Shown here: piece by piece, positions 23,122-34,681 of the stretch
Position numbering within the stretch: position 1 is the stretch's first letter
How the letters are laid out: each line of letters starts with the position of its first letter
Assembly: GCA_941918925.1 (NCBI GenBank)
Contig: OW799236.1
Coordinates: 85,834,213-85,898,212 of the forward strand
Reading direction: 5' to 3'
DNA: 64,000 nt
Source: Phyto melanocephala
Taxonomy: Eukaryota; Arthropoda; Insecta; Diptera; Rhinophoridae
The notes under the pieces: model-generated
The model's input: only the letters and a program-made list of their open reading frames with translations
What the model was told of the DNA's origin: nothing
The model's database searches: none
Program-made: the position numbers and the translations under genes

Positions 23122-23199
23122 AATTCTTTTACTTAGTTCTTTTGTCTCTTTCTGTAGATTTAGCAAAATGCTAAAAGGACTTTTTTAATTAAGTTAATG

Positions 23200-23480
23200 A
23201 TAATGCATTCTACTAGCCCTACAAGCCCTTCAATTTGAAACCAATAATGAGAATGTCAAATGAGGGTAAATTTTTAATTACCATATATTACTTGTACGAA
23301 ATTTTGTACTGGCGGCCATTATGGATTAAAAATTTTCTATCGCTTATTATATTCTTCTAGTCAGATCAATATTCGTGTATTAATTTTAGCAAAGATACCG
23401 AAGTAGTTGCATTTATCTCAAATAGTTTCAAACCGATTTTTTGGTTTTTGTTAAAGTTTTAGTAACTTGATACATTAAAA
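23200..23480. repeat. Dispersed repeat family C, copy 3
   Basis: GGTAAATTTTTAATTACCAT, GTACTGGCGGCCATTATGG and TTTCAAACCGATTTTTTGG match the copy at 17290-17830 in the same order. Confidence 0.45.
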
Positions 23481-23489
23481 AATGTTCTT

Positions 23490-24000
23490 CTTGGAAATCA
23501 TTTTACGGCATTCGATCACGATCTAAATTTTACTCGAAAGATCGAGTTCGCTAAACTTTTTATATAGAGATTCTTTTACGAACTTCCAAATTTCGATCAC
23601 GTTCAAAAAAAAAACTGTAATTAGCCCCTGGTGCCAAATTCAGGGGCCAAAGTACGGCATTCGATCACGATCGAAATTTTTCTCGAACGATCGTGTTCGC
23701 TGTGCAGGGACCAAATTACGGCATTCGATCACGATCGAAATTTTACTGTGCTTTAGGTATGGAGATTCTAATAAGAATTTTCAAATTTCGATCACGTTCG
23801 AATGCCGTAATTTGACCCCTGGTGTAGAGATTAAAATAAGAATTTTCAAATTTCGATCGTGATCGAATGCCGCAATTTGGCCACAGCATACGATAAAAAT
23901 TTTAAAATTCTTATCAGAATCTCTGCATCAAAAGCACAGAGAACTTGAACGTTCGAGTAAAATTACGATCGCTTTCGAATGTCATAATTTACCACCTGAC
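23490..24000. repeat. Cluster of nested CGATC/GATCG foldback modules
   Basis: ACGGCATTCGATCACGATCG with AAATTT and GAACGATCGTGTTCGC appears at about 23506, 23652 and 23718 in one direction. It appears inverted (AATTTCGATCACGTTCGAAT, CGATCGTGATCGAATGCCG) at about 23785 and 23850, with a decayed set at 23950. Modules are joined by CAGGGGCCAAA or GACCCCTGG bridges, so the DNA can fold back at several scales. No coding. It looks like several insertions of one short palindromic element into one another. Confidence 0.6.
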
Positions 24001-24780
24001 AATTGTTTTTGTGAAGCATTGCATGCTGACCTTAAGGGTCACAAACAATTTGATAAACAAAACAATTGATAAAGTATACATTTTTAATGTTCCATGAATG
24101 CTAAGTAAAAAAAAATATCATAAATTTTCTATATATAGAACATATTCGTTAAATTTTTCGTTTAAAGAATTTAAATTAATTTTACTTGTTTAATATTATT
24201 GTACTATTTTAAAACATAGTTAAAATATAATATTAAGCATGTACACATGTATATATATAAATTATTTTATTTTTTTTTTATTTTAAACAAAAACTTACCC
24301 AACGTTTTTTTTTAGCGGAGAGAAAATAATACACGTAACAAAAAATTATAATATTTATTTAGTTTTTAATATTATTAAGTAGTTATTTGATAGACATTTT
24401 TTATATAATTTGATGGAGTGTTAGTACGATTATTTTTATTATTATTACATTTATTCAAATGCGAATAAAATATTCTGGTTCTAGAGATAACAAGTATTGC
24501 AAACAAGTTTATTTAGGAGAATTGTTTTGTATTTCTGCGCAAATTATTATTATTATTATTTTCCAGAGACACTCACTCACATTTCTAGTCGGAAATACTG
24601 AACGAACAAACTTCCTTTATGCAAAATATTAGCCGGTTTTTTTTAAGTGACGCACGTGTTTTAATATGTATGTATGAAAATCGTTTTTTTTTAACAAAAT
24701 TATGTCTGTAAGTTAATTAGTAATTTAAAATTGACTTCTTACTAAATGTTTTGCAGATAAACTAGTTATTTTATGCCCCT
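24001..24780. other. AT-rich DNA with TTA/TAT simple repeats
   Basis: ATTATTATTATTATT-like runs occur at 24434 and 24546. No element or gene can be supported. Confidence 0.4.
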
Positions 24781-24782
24781 CA

Positions 24783-24990
24783 CCTGTTATACCCTTAGCA
24801 CCTGTGTGCTAAGGTTTATCATTGGTCACTAGTAGAAAGGACCTAACTCAAATAATTTACAGGAGCAGGCAAAAACGTAATAAAAACTACTGCATTAAAT
24901 ATTCGTTGGAGACTCCATAAAGTATACATTTTGTGTCGATTGAAACGAAACGATTGAGCTATGTCTATACACGGTTGTCAATGTCTTCAC
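24783..24990 (+). mobile_element. Family A 5' remnant carrying a GGTCACxAGTAGAAAGG MITE end
   Basis: TTATACCCTTAGCACCTGTG and, later, ACTCCATAAAGTATACATTT are family A 5' motifs. Between them, TCATTGGTCACTAGTAGAAA and GGACCTAACTCAAATAATTT match the terminal repeat of the MITE at 31668-31908. The MITE copy appears incomplete. Confidence 0.45.
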
Positions 24991-25017
24991 TTGAACCGCC
25001 ATTTTTGGAGATTATGC

Positions 25018-25520
25018 TCTCAAGACAATAAATCTGATTGACATATTCTATTTGATTATTTCCTATTGTAAATAATTCCTGAATCGTCGCTTTAATTTGC
25101 AGTGTTTTAGTTTTGGCAGCGTTAATCTTAAGTCCAGCTGCATAAGTTATTATGTTTAGCTGATTTTATGCAAGATCTTAGAAGCTGTTAGCTAATAAGT
25201 AAATATCATCCGCTTAATCAAGATCGTTTAAACGACCTTGCAATGACAAAGTAATTCCCTTTCCGTTTTGTAGGGCACTTTCAAGAACTGTGTCTAATAC
25301 TATATTTAATAAAAGCGGTGATAAAACACATCTCTGACGAGCAACGATTTCCACTTTTATCGTTCTGCTTAACGCTTTAATATGTCAAATTCGATGGTTG
25401 GCATTGTGATAAAGGCACTTAATAAATAAAATAATTTTTGGCGGGACGTTTTTGCATCGTAGTACGAAATCGATAAAGCACTTATAGAGTGGTGATCGCC
25501 ACTCCACAGATTGCTCGAGC
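25018..25520 (-). pseudogene. Non-LTR reverse transcriptase fragment
   Basis: Minus-strand frames give, in order, LEQSVEWRSPLYKCFIDF (conserved RT block A start), a deletion, then VARQRCVLSPLLLNIVLDTV (the GVRQGCxLSPLLFN block) and LQGRLNDLD*ADDIYLLANS. In the last of these the catalytic YADD box has Tyr replaced by a stop. AAGLKINAAKTKTLQIKA and FTIGNNQIEYVNQIY follow. This is the fingers-palm-thumb order of insect non-LTR elements of the GLKIN..KTK type. Stops and indels show that it is dead. Flanking 5' and 3' parts were not recognised. Confidence 0.82.
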
Positions 25521-26649
25521 ATAACGACAAAAAATATAATTTCCTAGAAATTTTATTTAATTAAAATTAAATTGTCTTTTTGTACTAGAAAATATAAGTT
25601 GTTAGCAGCAGAAAATCAGAACAAAGAAAAAGAAAACTATAACAGCTGGAGGTTATCTCATGGGCTTAACTATACCATTCTGTGGGTTGCAATGCCACCC
25701 ACATAGTATTTATAAAAAAGTTAACCTTTTACATTTAATATACACATAAAATTTACTCAGTTTAAGATTTTAAAGAAATCTAAAATTTTAAGCTTTTGAC
25801 ACCCCCAATAGGTTGCTTAAGATGGGCTATTACATGGCTAATAAGCATTTTTAAGGTTAAAAAGTTATATTAACAAACTATTTATTAAATTTATTAAAAC
25901 ATACTATTTTTTGCTGTTAATTCGATTTTTTTAAAATTTTTTTTCTCAAACTTTAAGCTTTCTTGCTGATTGCATTTTCTATTGCATTTAAAATCTGTTA
26001 ATGTAAAATATTTGAGAAAAACCCATGATAAGCGAGGCCTACATGTACTTATGTATTTTTCATTTCAATTGTAATAATTAAAAAATATGATGAACGATTA
26101 TTAAATAACTTTAATAGCTACAATTAAACATGATATATACAAATATATGTACATTTTGAATAATTTATTATCTACAACAAATTAATAATTCATATGGATT
26201 TATTTTCTATTTGGTTAAGCTATTAGTAAAAACTATTACCAATTAAACAGAATTTTTTTAATATTTAAAATTCTATTGCAGTTCATGTTAATTGTTAACC
26301 ACATAGAAATTCAGCTATACAACGATTACAGAAATTCAGCTGAATAACGATTACTTAACTTCCGGCCACATTTAATGTATTTTGATATTTTTCAGCGATT
26401 TTCTTTTTAATACTTGATGTTATTGCAGTAAAAGTCCTTCAAATAAGAAAACGATAGTGAGAAAAGACATTGTTTTTCTGTTATGACATCACGCTTTTAA
26501 TTTCTTTAAAAGAAAACCTGTATGTTTCCCACCGTATTTAGAAAAGAGTGCATACATAATAGAAAGAAAATGTGTAGAGTTGCCAATCATAAAAATTATT
26601 ACACAAATTTGACGGGAATTTGTACCTCAATATATTAGATTTATGAAAT
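25521..26649. other. AT-rich DNA, no feature
   Basis: I see no gene, inverted repeat or known element. Confidence 0.4.
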
Positions 26650-26860
26650 TTACTTTATTTGAAAGATAATCAACTTGATAACGTGGCGAATGTTGTCCTC
26701 CAAATGGTCAATTGCTTCGGTCTTATTGACGTAGAATAGTGATTTCACATATCCCCACAGAAAAAACGTCTAGCGGCGTTAAATGGCACGATCTTGTAGG
26801 CCAATTCATGGGTCCGAAACGTGAAACTATGCGCTTACCATTTGGTATTTTATTTTTATT
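26650..26860 (-). pseudogene. Tc1/mariner-superfamily transposase fragment (WPxRSCDLTPLD type)
   Basis: On the minus strand the frame reads SRFGPMNWPTRSCHLTPLDV, then FSVGICEITILRQ, a stop, and after a shift HLEDNIRHVIK. This corresponds to the RSCDLTPLDFFLWGYVK block just before the third catalytic acid of the DDE domain, and to the LEDNIRRVI helix after it. It is from the same general family as the remnant at 14217-14545. Only about 70 residues survive, with substitutions and a stop. Confidence 0.75.
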
Positions 26861-26869
26861 TATTTACTT

Positions 26870-27905
26870 TCTACTAACCTACCGTTGCCACATGCAAGTG
26901 CAAGTGAAAAAAAACCAATACACTAACACTTTTTTACTAACACAACTACACTTCGGCAACCTGCGACTCAGCTTGCGAAGAAATTTTTAAGCAAGTAAAA
27001 TTTTTACAGTTACGGCAAGTAAAGTGACAAGCCGAAAAACAGTGTTGTCTAATACTGAGTTTTTTGTTAACTCAACAATATATCATACAATTGTGGTAAA
27101 TAATTCAGCTAATTTTTTTAATAAATATGTATATATGTACATATATGAAGTATATTAAAAAAAAATATAAATATTAATTTAAAATGTAAGTTTTAATATA
27201 AATATCAATATTTAATAAAAAAAATTATATTAAAAAGTTACATGTCTAAAGGTAACGTTCAATAGTGGCTATTGACAACACTTAATTACCATTTGAAGCA
27301 GCGCCATTTGTTTTAAATTTGTTTGAAGTTTATTTGTTGACGACATTTTAAAAATGAACTTGCACTGTGCTGTGTAGCCACTCAAAAAATTTTTGTTTTT
27401 TTTGGCATTTCTCCTGATTTTCGTTAGTAATACGTATACACTACTTGCAAGTAAATACTTGCCTGTGGCAACGTAGGGTAAGATTTCAAAAATATTTTGA
27501 AGAAAGTAATTTTTTGAAGTTTTCAGAAAGTAAAATGACAATTAGGTAAACACTGTTGTCTACTAACACAAATTATACAAATTTTCAGGATTGTGGTAAA
27601 ACAATAATTGTAAATAAAACTTGATTTATATATGTGTATATGAAAAGCTCTTTTAAATTTGTGTATGCAATATTCTTAGCAACTGTAGAGATAAAAAATT
27701 AAGCAAATTTATTTCATTTATGTACAATGTATATCAATTATTGCGTCTCGTCGCTTCGCTACGTTTTTAAAATGAACTTTCACTTTCCTGTGTAAAATAA
27801 AAAGCAATTTTCACGAAAGTGCTCTATTTCATTGAAATTTTTATTTATAATACGTGTACGGAAATTTCAAGAAAGTACTTTCATGTGTAAATGTAGGGTT
27901 AACAA
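26870..27905. repeat. Degenerate CAAGT/GAAAGT-rich MITE cluster
   Basis: Two related blocks, 27345-27480 and 27765-27902, share an AAAATGAACTTxCACT start and a TGTG.AA.GTAGGGT end. AGTAAAGTGACAAGCCGAAAA with CAGTGTTGTCTA (27023-27057) is echoed at 27527-27562. These look like several decayed copies of one inverted-repeat family related to 5809-6496. No coding. Confidence 0.4.
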
Positions 27906-28251
27906 AATTCGCTTATAAAAATTGGAATCAACTGCAATCTTGCCTTTGGCCTATTCACCGAATCTTCATGTTGAAATGCCAATTTGAGCTAAACATAAAA
28001 CAAGTGACAGCTGACAAAAGGGTCGCCAGTTAAAAAATTGTTGCCAAAAATTCTACACTTCTATAAAAAACATCATTTATATAGGTAAAATTACATCTTC
28101 GTAGATTCCATAAATTTATTTTACGAAATTTTGATTTGATTGACTTTTTTTCTATATGTATGAACTCACTGCTTTTGTTTTGTTTTCAATCATCAATATG
28201 TACTAATAACATTGCTTGCATTGTTTGTACTCTCACAATTGCTTGTCTTTT

Positions 28252-29013
28252 TATACCCTTCACCTGTGGTGCACAAGGGTATATATAGCTTTGTCATTCC
28301 GTTTGTAATTTCTACAATTTTCATTTCCGACCCCATAAAGTATATATTTTCTGAAAGCTTATGAATAGAGGAGTCGATTAAGCCCTGACCGTCTGTCCGT
28401 CTGTCCGTCTGTCCGTCTGCCCGTCTGTCCGTGTGTTGGTTGAAATCAACTTTTAGAAGCAACTATATGTTCCTCAGATCTGTATATGGTATCAATCTCT
28501 TGGAAATATTCAGGAATGAATCGCTATTGAAATTCAGCACAATCGCCCCATAACTTTCTGAGATATGAGCAAAAAACCACGACCACCTCCCTTTTTTCAC
28601 AATTACAACAACAACATACATACATAAATATATGTAAAAACCATACAAAAAAAGAAGAAATTACAAAAAGAAAAAATATTAAAAATAAGAAAAAAATAAT
28701 AAAAAAAAACTACAAAAAAAAATTTTAAAAAAATTTAAAAAAAAATTTAAAAAAATTTTTTAAAAATATTTCTAAAAAAATTTTTTAAAAAAATTTAAAA
28801 AAAATATAAAAAAAAATAATAAAATATAAATAATATATTAAATAAAATAAAATAAAATTTTTTTGGCTCAGCTGGGATTCGATGCCACATTTATTCTAAC
28901 GGGTACGTATGCACGTATTTTATATGGGATGAACAACAATTGTTATTGCATGACTACACGTTGTGAAGGGTATATAAGATTCGGCACGGCCGAATATAGC
29001 ACTGTTACTTGTT
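28252..29013 (+). mobile_element. DINE-1/Helentron-like family A, copy 4 (nearly complete)
   Basis: The 5' end is TATACCCTTCACCTGTGGTG. A GTCY microsatellite follows (TCTGTCCGTCTGTCCGTCTG, 28391-28434), then the GAGATATGAGCAAAAAACCA block and an A-rich middle. The tRNA-like module is partly inverted here (GGCTCAGCTGGGATTCGATG), and the 3' stem-loop is ATTCGGCACGGCCGAAT. The subterminal TATACCCTTCAC pairs with GTGAAGGGTATA near the other end. It belongs to a sub-type (AGATCTGTATATGGTATCAA) shared with the copy at 29254-29996. Confidence 0.85.
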
Positions 29014-29169
29014 CTCAATCACTTTTTGAATGCCGTTAGCAATAACAACTCAAAAATTATAACTGTCTTTTGATTTGTATACGGACCATTCAAAAGATTC
29101 ATAAAAGCTCAGTGATTAGTTGATTGCATAGTGCAAAATTAGTGCCTTAATTTGTTTAATAGGTGCTTA

Positions 29170-30195
29170 AGATGAACTCTAAAATAAAAAAAAAATATTA
29201 AAAATGATGTTTTTCGTCTTGTTATCTGAAGAAATAAACCGTTACAGCTATCTAACAAGTAACAGTGCTATATTCGGCCGTGCCGAATCTTATATACCCT
29301 TCACAACGTGTAGTCATGCAATAACAATTGTTTGTATCACCATTCATCCCATATAAAATACGTGCATACATACACGTTAGAATAAATGTGGCATCGAATC
29401 CCAGCTGAGCCAAAAAAATTTTATTTTATTTAATATATTATTTATATTTTATTATTTTTTTTAAATTTTTTTAAAAAATTGTTTCAGAAAAATTTTTAAA
29501 AATTTTTTTTATTTTTTTTTTTTAACTTTTTTTTTATTTTTTTTTTGTAGTTTTTTTGATTATTTTTTTCTTATTTTTAATATTTTTTTTTTTTTAATTT
29601 TTTTTGTTTGGTATGTTTTTTACATGTATGTATGTATGTTGTTGTTGTAATTGTGAAAAAAAACGAGGTGGTCGTGGTTTTTTGCTCATATCTCAGAAAG
29701 TTATGGGGCGATTGTGCTGAATTTCAATAGCGATTCATTCCTGGATATTTCCAAGAGATTGATACCATATACAGATCTGAGGAACATATAGTTGCTTCTA
29801 AAAGTTGATTTCAACCAACACACGGACAGACGGGCAGACGGACAAACGGACAGACGGTCAGGGCTTAATCGACTCCTCTATTCATAAGCTTTCAGAAAAT
29901 ATATATTTTATGGGGTCGGAAATGAAAATTGTAGAAATTACAAACGGAATGACAAAGCTATATATACCCTTGTGCACCACAGGTGAAGGGTATAAAAATA
30001 CGAGTTGATGTTAATTTTGATGTTATGCAGTGGTGGGAAAGTCATAAATCAGAATACCCTCGGTTATATAAGTTTGCCCAAAAAATTTTCGCTATACCTG
30101 CAAGCAGCGCAGCTTCAGAACGAGTTTTTTCTACCGCAGGTAACATAATAATTGAAAAACGTAACCGTATTGGGCCAAAAACTGTAAACATTTGA
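29170..30195 (+). pseudogene. hAT transposase C-terminal dimerisation domain, interrupted
   Basis: Right of the family A insertion, 30000-30193 reads VDVNFDVMQWWESHKSEYPR, LYKFAQKIFAIPASSAASER and VFSTAGNIIIEKRNRIGPKT. This is the hallmark of the hAT C-terminal dimerisation domain (Dimer_Tnp_hAT), with almost no decay. Left of the insertion, about 29208-29253 gives LLSEEINRYSYL, which fits the EE.xRY motif that normally precedes the WW..H stretch. The family A copy therefore appears to have landed in the frame. The rest of the transposase is absent. The usual LLFL ending after KTVN is replaced by a stop. Confidence 0.82.
29254..29996 (-). mobile_element. DINE-1/Helentron-like family A, copy 5 (inverted partner)
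   Basis: A nearly complete copy in the opposite orientation to 28252-29013, of the same sub-type and very similar throughout, with 240 bp between them. Its GTCY run is shorter. It sits within a hAT transposase reading frame: hAT-like residues lie on both sides. Confidence 0.85.
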
Positions 30196-31667
30196 TTTTC
30201 TTAAATTCAGTGTACAAATATGAGTAAAATATAGTTTCATTTCCAATTACAATAATTAATAAAAACAACAAATACAATATGTAATAAATATAATATAATG
30301 TAATAAAATGTAATAAATATCACCTTAAATGCAGTCTTAAATTACTTACCGCATCATCATATAGGAAAATGTATATTAACTCTAAAAGCTCTGCGTATAT
30401 TCAAAACACTCAAACTGATTCAATGCTTTTGTGAATGGAAAGAGGTTACAGAATAAGCAAGCAATAACAAGCATTTTGTAACAAACCAATTGCTCTTATG
30501 AATCATGCAATGGCAGCTATATTTTAAATTGTGTTAAGTGATAACTCAGGCTTCACTTGAATCATTTGAATGGTATTCATGCACTTCTCTGGTGGTGGTT
30601 ATTATTGATTTTAATTTTTTTTGATAACAATATTGACCAGCTCAGTTGTCTAGAAGCTCAACAAAAATATTTCAGTTGGTTTTAAACCGATTCGTAAGTT
30701 AATTTCTGAAATAATTTCCGAGGCTACAGCTTGTAATTCGATTTCACTAGCGTGTCTAAAACCTATTTATTACCTTGAGAAGCTTGATATAAATATTTAA
30801 AACCGGTTTCTCGAATAATGCGAAAACCGACAATTCAAAAAAGGGTTTAAAGAAATTGGAAAAATATAAAAAAACTGTTTTTGACAATTTTAGTCGTTAG
30901 GTAAAATCTATTTTATATCGAAATAATTTATTGATTTGTTCCAATTTCAACAATGTTACCATATTTTCATACATTTTCTAAATAGACACATTAATTTTAG
31001 TTTTAAAAACTTTCCGATTTTTACTTCCTTATTGCCTAAACACAGCAATTTTAACTTTAAACATTTTTTTACTTCTTGTGTGTTTGTGTAAATTTGCAAG
31101 TAAAGCAAACTTTGTACCCCCTTCATATTCTGTGATACGACATGCCTTTATACGCCAATGAATCTTGTACAACCTGCATTAGTGTACAATTAGGTACTTT
31201 TCTTTATTTTATCAATATAATAGTTGGCAACTCTTTTCCGTCATATCGTATTTGACTATCATGCGGATATTTTGTTGTAAATAAAAGTAGTTCACTAACG
31301 ACTCTCTATGTAATAACAACAAAAAAAAAAAAACGACAATCATAACAAGAAAATATTTAAACCCAACAACAACAACAAAAGTAACAGATTTTATATGAAA
31401 ATAGTGTGAAAGTATATAAATAAATACCTATGTATGTATAATAAATAATAATAAAATGTGTACAAGTTAATACGAGTAAATCATGAATTTTCCGTAAGTG
31501 ACATTTCGCAACGATTTTGTTTATTATTGTTATAAAAATAGCAACAATTACAGTGTTTATGTACAAGCAACATACAAGTATTAAGTAAAACCAATATTAT
31601 ATATAACAGTGAATCATGAAATTAGTTTAATTTAATATACAAATGTACACATATATGTATATATATA
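30196..31667. other. AT-rich DNA with a family C fragment
   Basis: A short TAATGTAATAAAA-type repeat lies at 30280-30330. Family C motifs (GGTTTTAAACCGATTCGTAA) lie at 30640-30780. Nothing else can be supported. Confidence 0.4.
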
Positions 31668-31908
31668 TTGATGGTCACAAGTCGAAAGGCCCTAACTCGT
31701 ATTTATACAAAATTGAGTTTTTCAGTGATCCCAATTTCGCACAAATACACCTTAATATAAAAATTTAATGCAATAATATCAAATATAACAGTCTTACAAG
31801 CAATTTTACAAAAGGATGTATATTATGATAATAAAGTTTCTATTACGTTACCATCTCCTGTAAAATTACAACTATTTGAGTTAGGGCCTCTCTACTTGTG
31901 ACCGATGA
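31668..31908. mobile_element. GGTCACAAGTxGAxAGGCCC MITE, copy 1
   Basis: The left end is TGATGGTCACAAGTCGAAAG then GCCCTAACTC. The right end inverted is TCATCGGTCACAAGTAGAGA then GGCCCTAACTC. About 27-30 bp are paired with a few mismatches, in a 240 bp non-coding element. Relatives lie at 41660-41902 and in part at 24813-24905. Confidence 0.7.
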
Positions 31909-32192
31909 TATGTACTTTCAACAGGGGTATCAGTGGCTACAAAACTGTACAAAAAGTTATTCTTTATAATTAGTGCAGTTTTCTTTAAAATATAACAAAC
32001 AAATATAATTAGAACTCAAAAACAAAGGGTAAAAAACAAAAAAATTATAGTTTACTTTAAATATGTAAATAGAAATGTAAATAATTAATGGCACAAATGG
32101 ATATAAATTTGAATTTTTACACCGAATCGAAAATAATTTTGCCAATACATAAAGCACTAAACGATGAAATTTTGTGCTAAAAAAAGCTTAAT

Positions 32193-33655
32193 CAGGGGCT
32201 CAATTCTCCTACTGTGAAACTATAAAATGAAAAGTTTTTGCGTATCATGTTATATAAGGTTCGTTCGTTTACTCAAAAATTGTGACAATTTTTCAAAAGT
32301 TTTTACTGGATTGCGGTCGTTGGCACAAAATCCAGTAAATGAAAATACAAATTAAGAAATTAAAGTGACAGTTCTTTTACCGAGTATTTTAAAGTTTATG
32401 CTGGATATTTTTTAAATTGTAAAGTTTACTATGAAAAACGTATGTCTTAAAATAAAAATAAACCAAATTTTCTTTAAAATTTTTTACAAATTAAGTTAAA
32501 ATTATACTATGTTCACACACGCACCTTAATTGTCAATTTATAATATTATCGCAATTAAAGGCCTTATTGAGCTCAATTTACCATACTAAAAATTACTTTT
32601 AAATTGAGCAATATTTACTTAATTGTTTCACTTATTGTGCAAAACTCGAAATACAACTCTTGAGAAGTATGTTCAGTGAGAAGAAAATTTTATAGGTAGC
32701 ATTTCTAATGTCAAACAAATTAATATACAAAAAACAAAAATTAAGAAAATGGAAAAATGTTTGATGAAAATTTAAAAAAAAAAATGTTTAAATAAATTCA
32801 AATACATACATATATATTATATATAAATATAATTGTAAATATATTTTATGAACATAAAAAAACTAAAGAGAAGGCATTATTTGATTTGGTGTAGATACAT
32901 CGTATTTTTACAGCTATCAAATGCTAATGGAGTAAGTTAAATTGAGTATGTGTGAACACCTTTTTTAATTGCTCAATCATTACTAAATTAAAACAATTAA
33001 AAATATCTGTCTGAACAGGATATTATTTTAAAAAAAAGAAAAAACTACAACAAATGAAATATATAAAAATATTTTATTAAATTCAGTAGGTTTTTTAATA
33101 TACGAACTTTAATGTTTAATATTCACTTTTTCATTTTTCAAAAGCTGTTTTTTTTTGTAATTTTTGTACAAAAGATGAGTATTTAACTCAGTACAATAAA
33201 TATTTTACGACATTCAATATTCAAAACATAATACGTATGTGCTTTACATGATTTACATAGCCAAATGTGAATTAATTAATAAAAGTTTTACAGTTTACTT
33301 AAACAAAAAATTTATACGTTAAAAAAAAAACATTTTATGAATATTTGATATTTAAATATGTAAATTATTTAAGAAGCACCTACTTTGAGTAATTAAAAGT
33401 ATACATACAAATATTACAACACAATGTGTTTAAATCGAACAGCAGTTCTGATTAATTTAAATTTTTTTAACAATTTTTTCCGTTTTCCAAATGTTTTTTG
33501 TGAGAGTGTTTTTTTTTTTAATTACTCAGTATTTATTTACTCAGTTGCTAAACTTTACTGGAAAAGTAAACGAACGAACCTAAGGTGTGAACATACCTTT
33601 GACTGTACAAAAGTTCTTTATTTCACACTTACACAAAACTAGAATTGGGCCCCAG
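32193..33655. mobile_element. Large inverted-repeat element, GGGGCTCAATTCTC ends, with nested insert
   Basis: The left end CAGGGGCTCAATTCTCCTAC and the right end inverted CTGGGGCCCAATTCTAG pair imperfectly. Further in, GGTTCGTTCGTTTAC (32260-32274) matches, inverted, GTAAACGAACGAACC (33567-33581). The left end is the same as in the short MITE at 15233-15355. A second inverted pair, TATGTTCACACACGC (about 32508) and ATGTGTGAACACC (about 32948), suggests a nested MITE at about 32505-32962. No coding frame is convincing. Confidence 0.5.
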
Positions 33656-34275
33656 CTTAGAGGAAGAATTACTATTAGCAAAAATATATATTTAGAACAA
33701 CTTTATTCAATTTTCACAATAGTCTTTTCATACACATTACATCGAATTGTTCTCATTTGATATCAACAAGCTTGTGTGCGCAAGCAATCTGAGTGAGTGA
33801 TTAAATAACAATATTGGAAAATTCTTTTGTACTGATTACAAAAAAAAAAAATAAAAAAACAATTTATACAAATAAATATAGAACATCATAACTACTACTT
33901 AGATTTATTTCAAAATTGGAACATGCATATGGATAATGAGAAGTCAAGTTTGCAGAAATTTATATTGCGAAGGGGGAAAAAAAACATTTAAATTAAGATG
34001 CAGCTTTAATCGGTAGTGTGATTCCCTTTTTATTTAAATGAAGATTTCTAATAAATTTATAGTTAATGCTGTGCATTTTTTAATTCTTTATTATATAACA
34101 AAAGTACTTTAAATTTGTATATTTTCATCAAAGATTTTGATAGAAAACATTACTGTGCTTCAGGGTATAAATTAAATTTTTTCTATATAATCTTAAATTA
34201 TTTAATAAAATTTTTATTATTAAATGATATTTATGTGGCAATTTCAAACAATAATTTTTAATAGTTCTTTTATTT
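33656..34275. other. Unassigned AT-rich DNA
   Basis: I see nothing supportable here. Confidence 0.35.
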
Positions 34276-34614
34276 ATTAAGCTTAAGATCAGTTTTTTTA
34301 ATAAAAATAATTTTATTTCATTCTAATATTTCGCTACCACATTGCGAAAGCTTAAACAATTAAAAACAATTAACAATTTAAAAATTATTCATAAACAAAA
34401 ATGTTTTAAAAAGGCGGGAAAATTAGTTTTGCCAACATTTAAAATATTTATATAATTTTGTGCAACATTAGCTGCATCTCTTTAAGAATTAATCCTTAAT
34501 CTGTGACATTGGATATTAATAATATAAATAATATATAATATATAGTGTAAATAAGTATATATTGGAAAGAAATAAAATTATTTTTATAAAAAAACTGATC
34601 TCAAGCTTAATAAA
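34276..34614. repeat. Inverted repeat with CGCTACCACATTG motif (Penelope-like type)
   Basis: TTATTAAGCTTAAGATCAGT (34276-34295) pairs with ACTGATCTCAAGCTTAATAA (about 34592-34611), with T/A-rich inner arms. ATATTTCGCTACCACATTG (34327-34345) lies just inside the left arm. The same arrangement occurs at 51153-51318, where ATGTGGTAGCGAAATAT is flanked by GATCACTTTTTTATAA arms. Confidence 0.45.
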
Positions 34615-34681
34615 TTAAACAACTATTGATATAAATAAAAAATATTAAAGACATTTACTTAATATTTTAAACATTAATTAT

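Noticed and set aside
29805..30008. Open frame rich in Thr-Asp-Arg repeats (also 28193-28462, 37972-38268)
   Set aside because: These translate the GTCY microsatellite and flanks of the Helentron-like family A and are not proteins.
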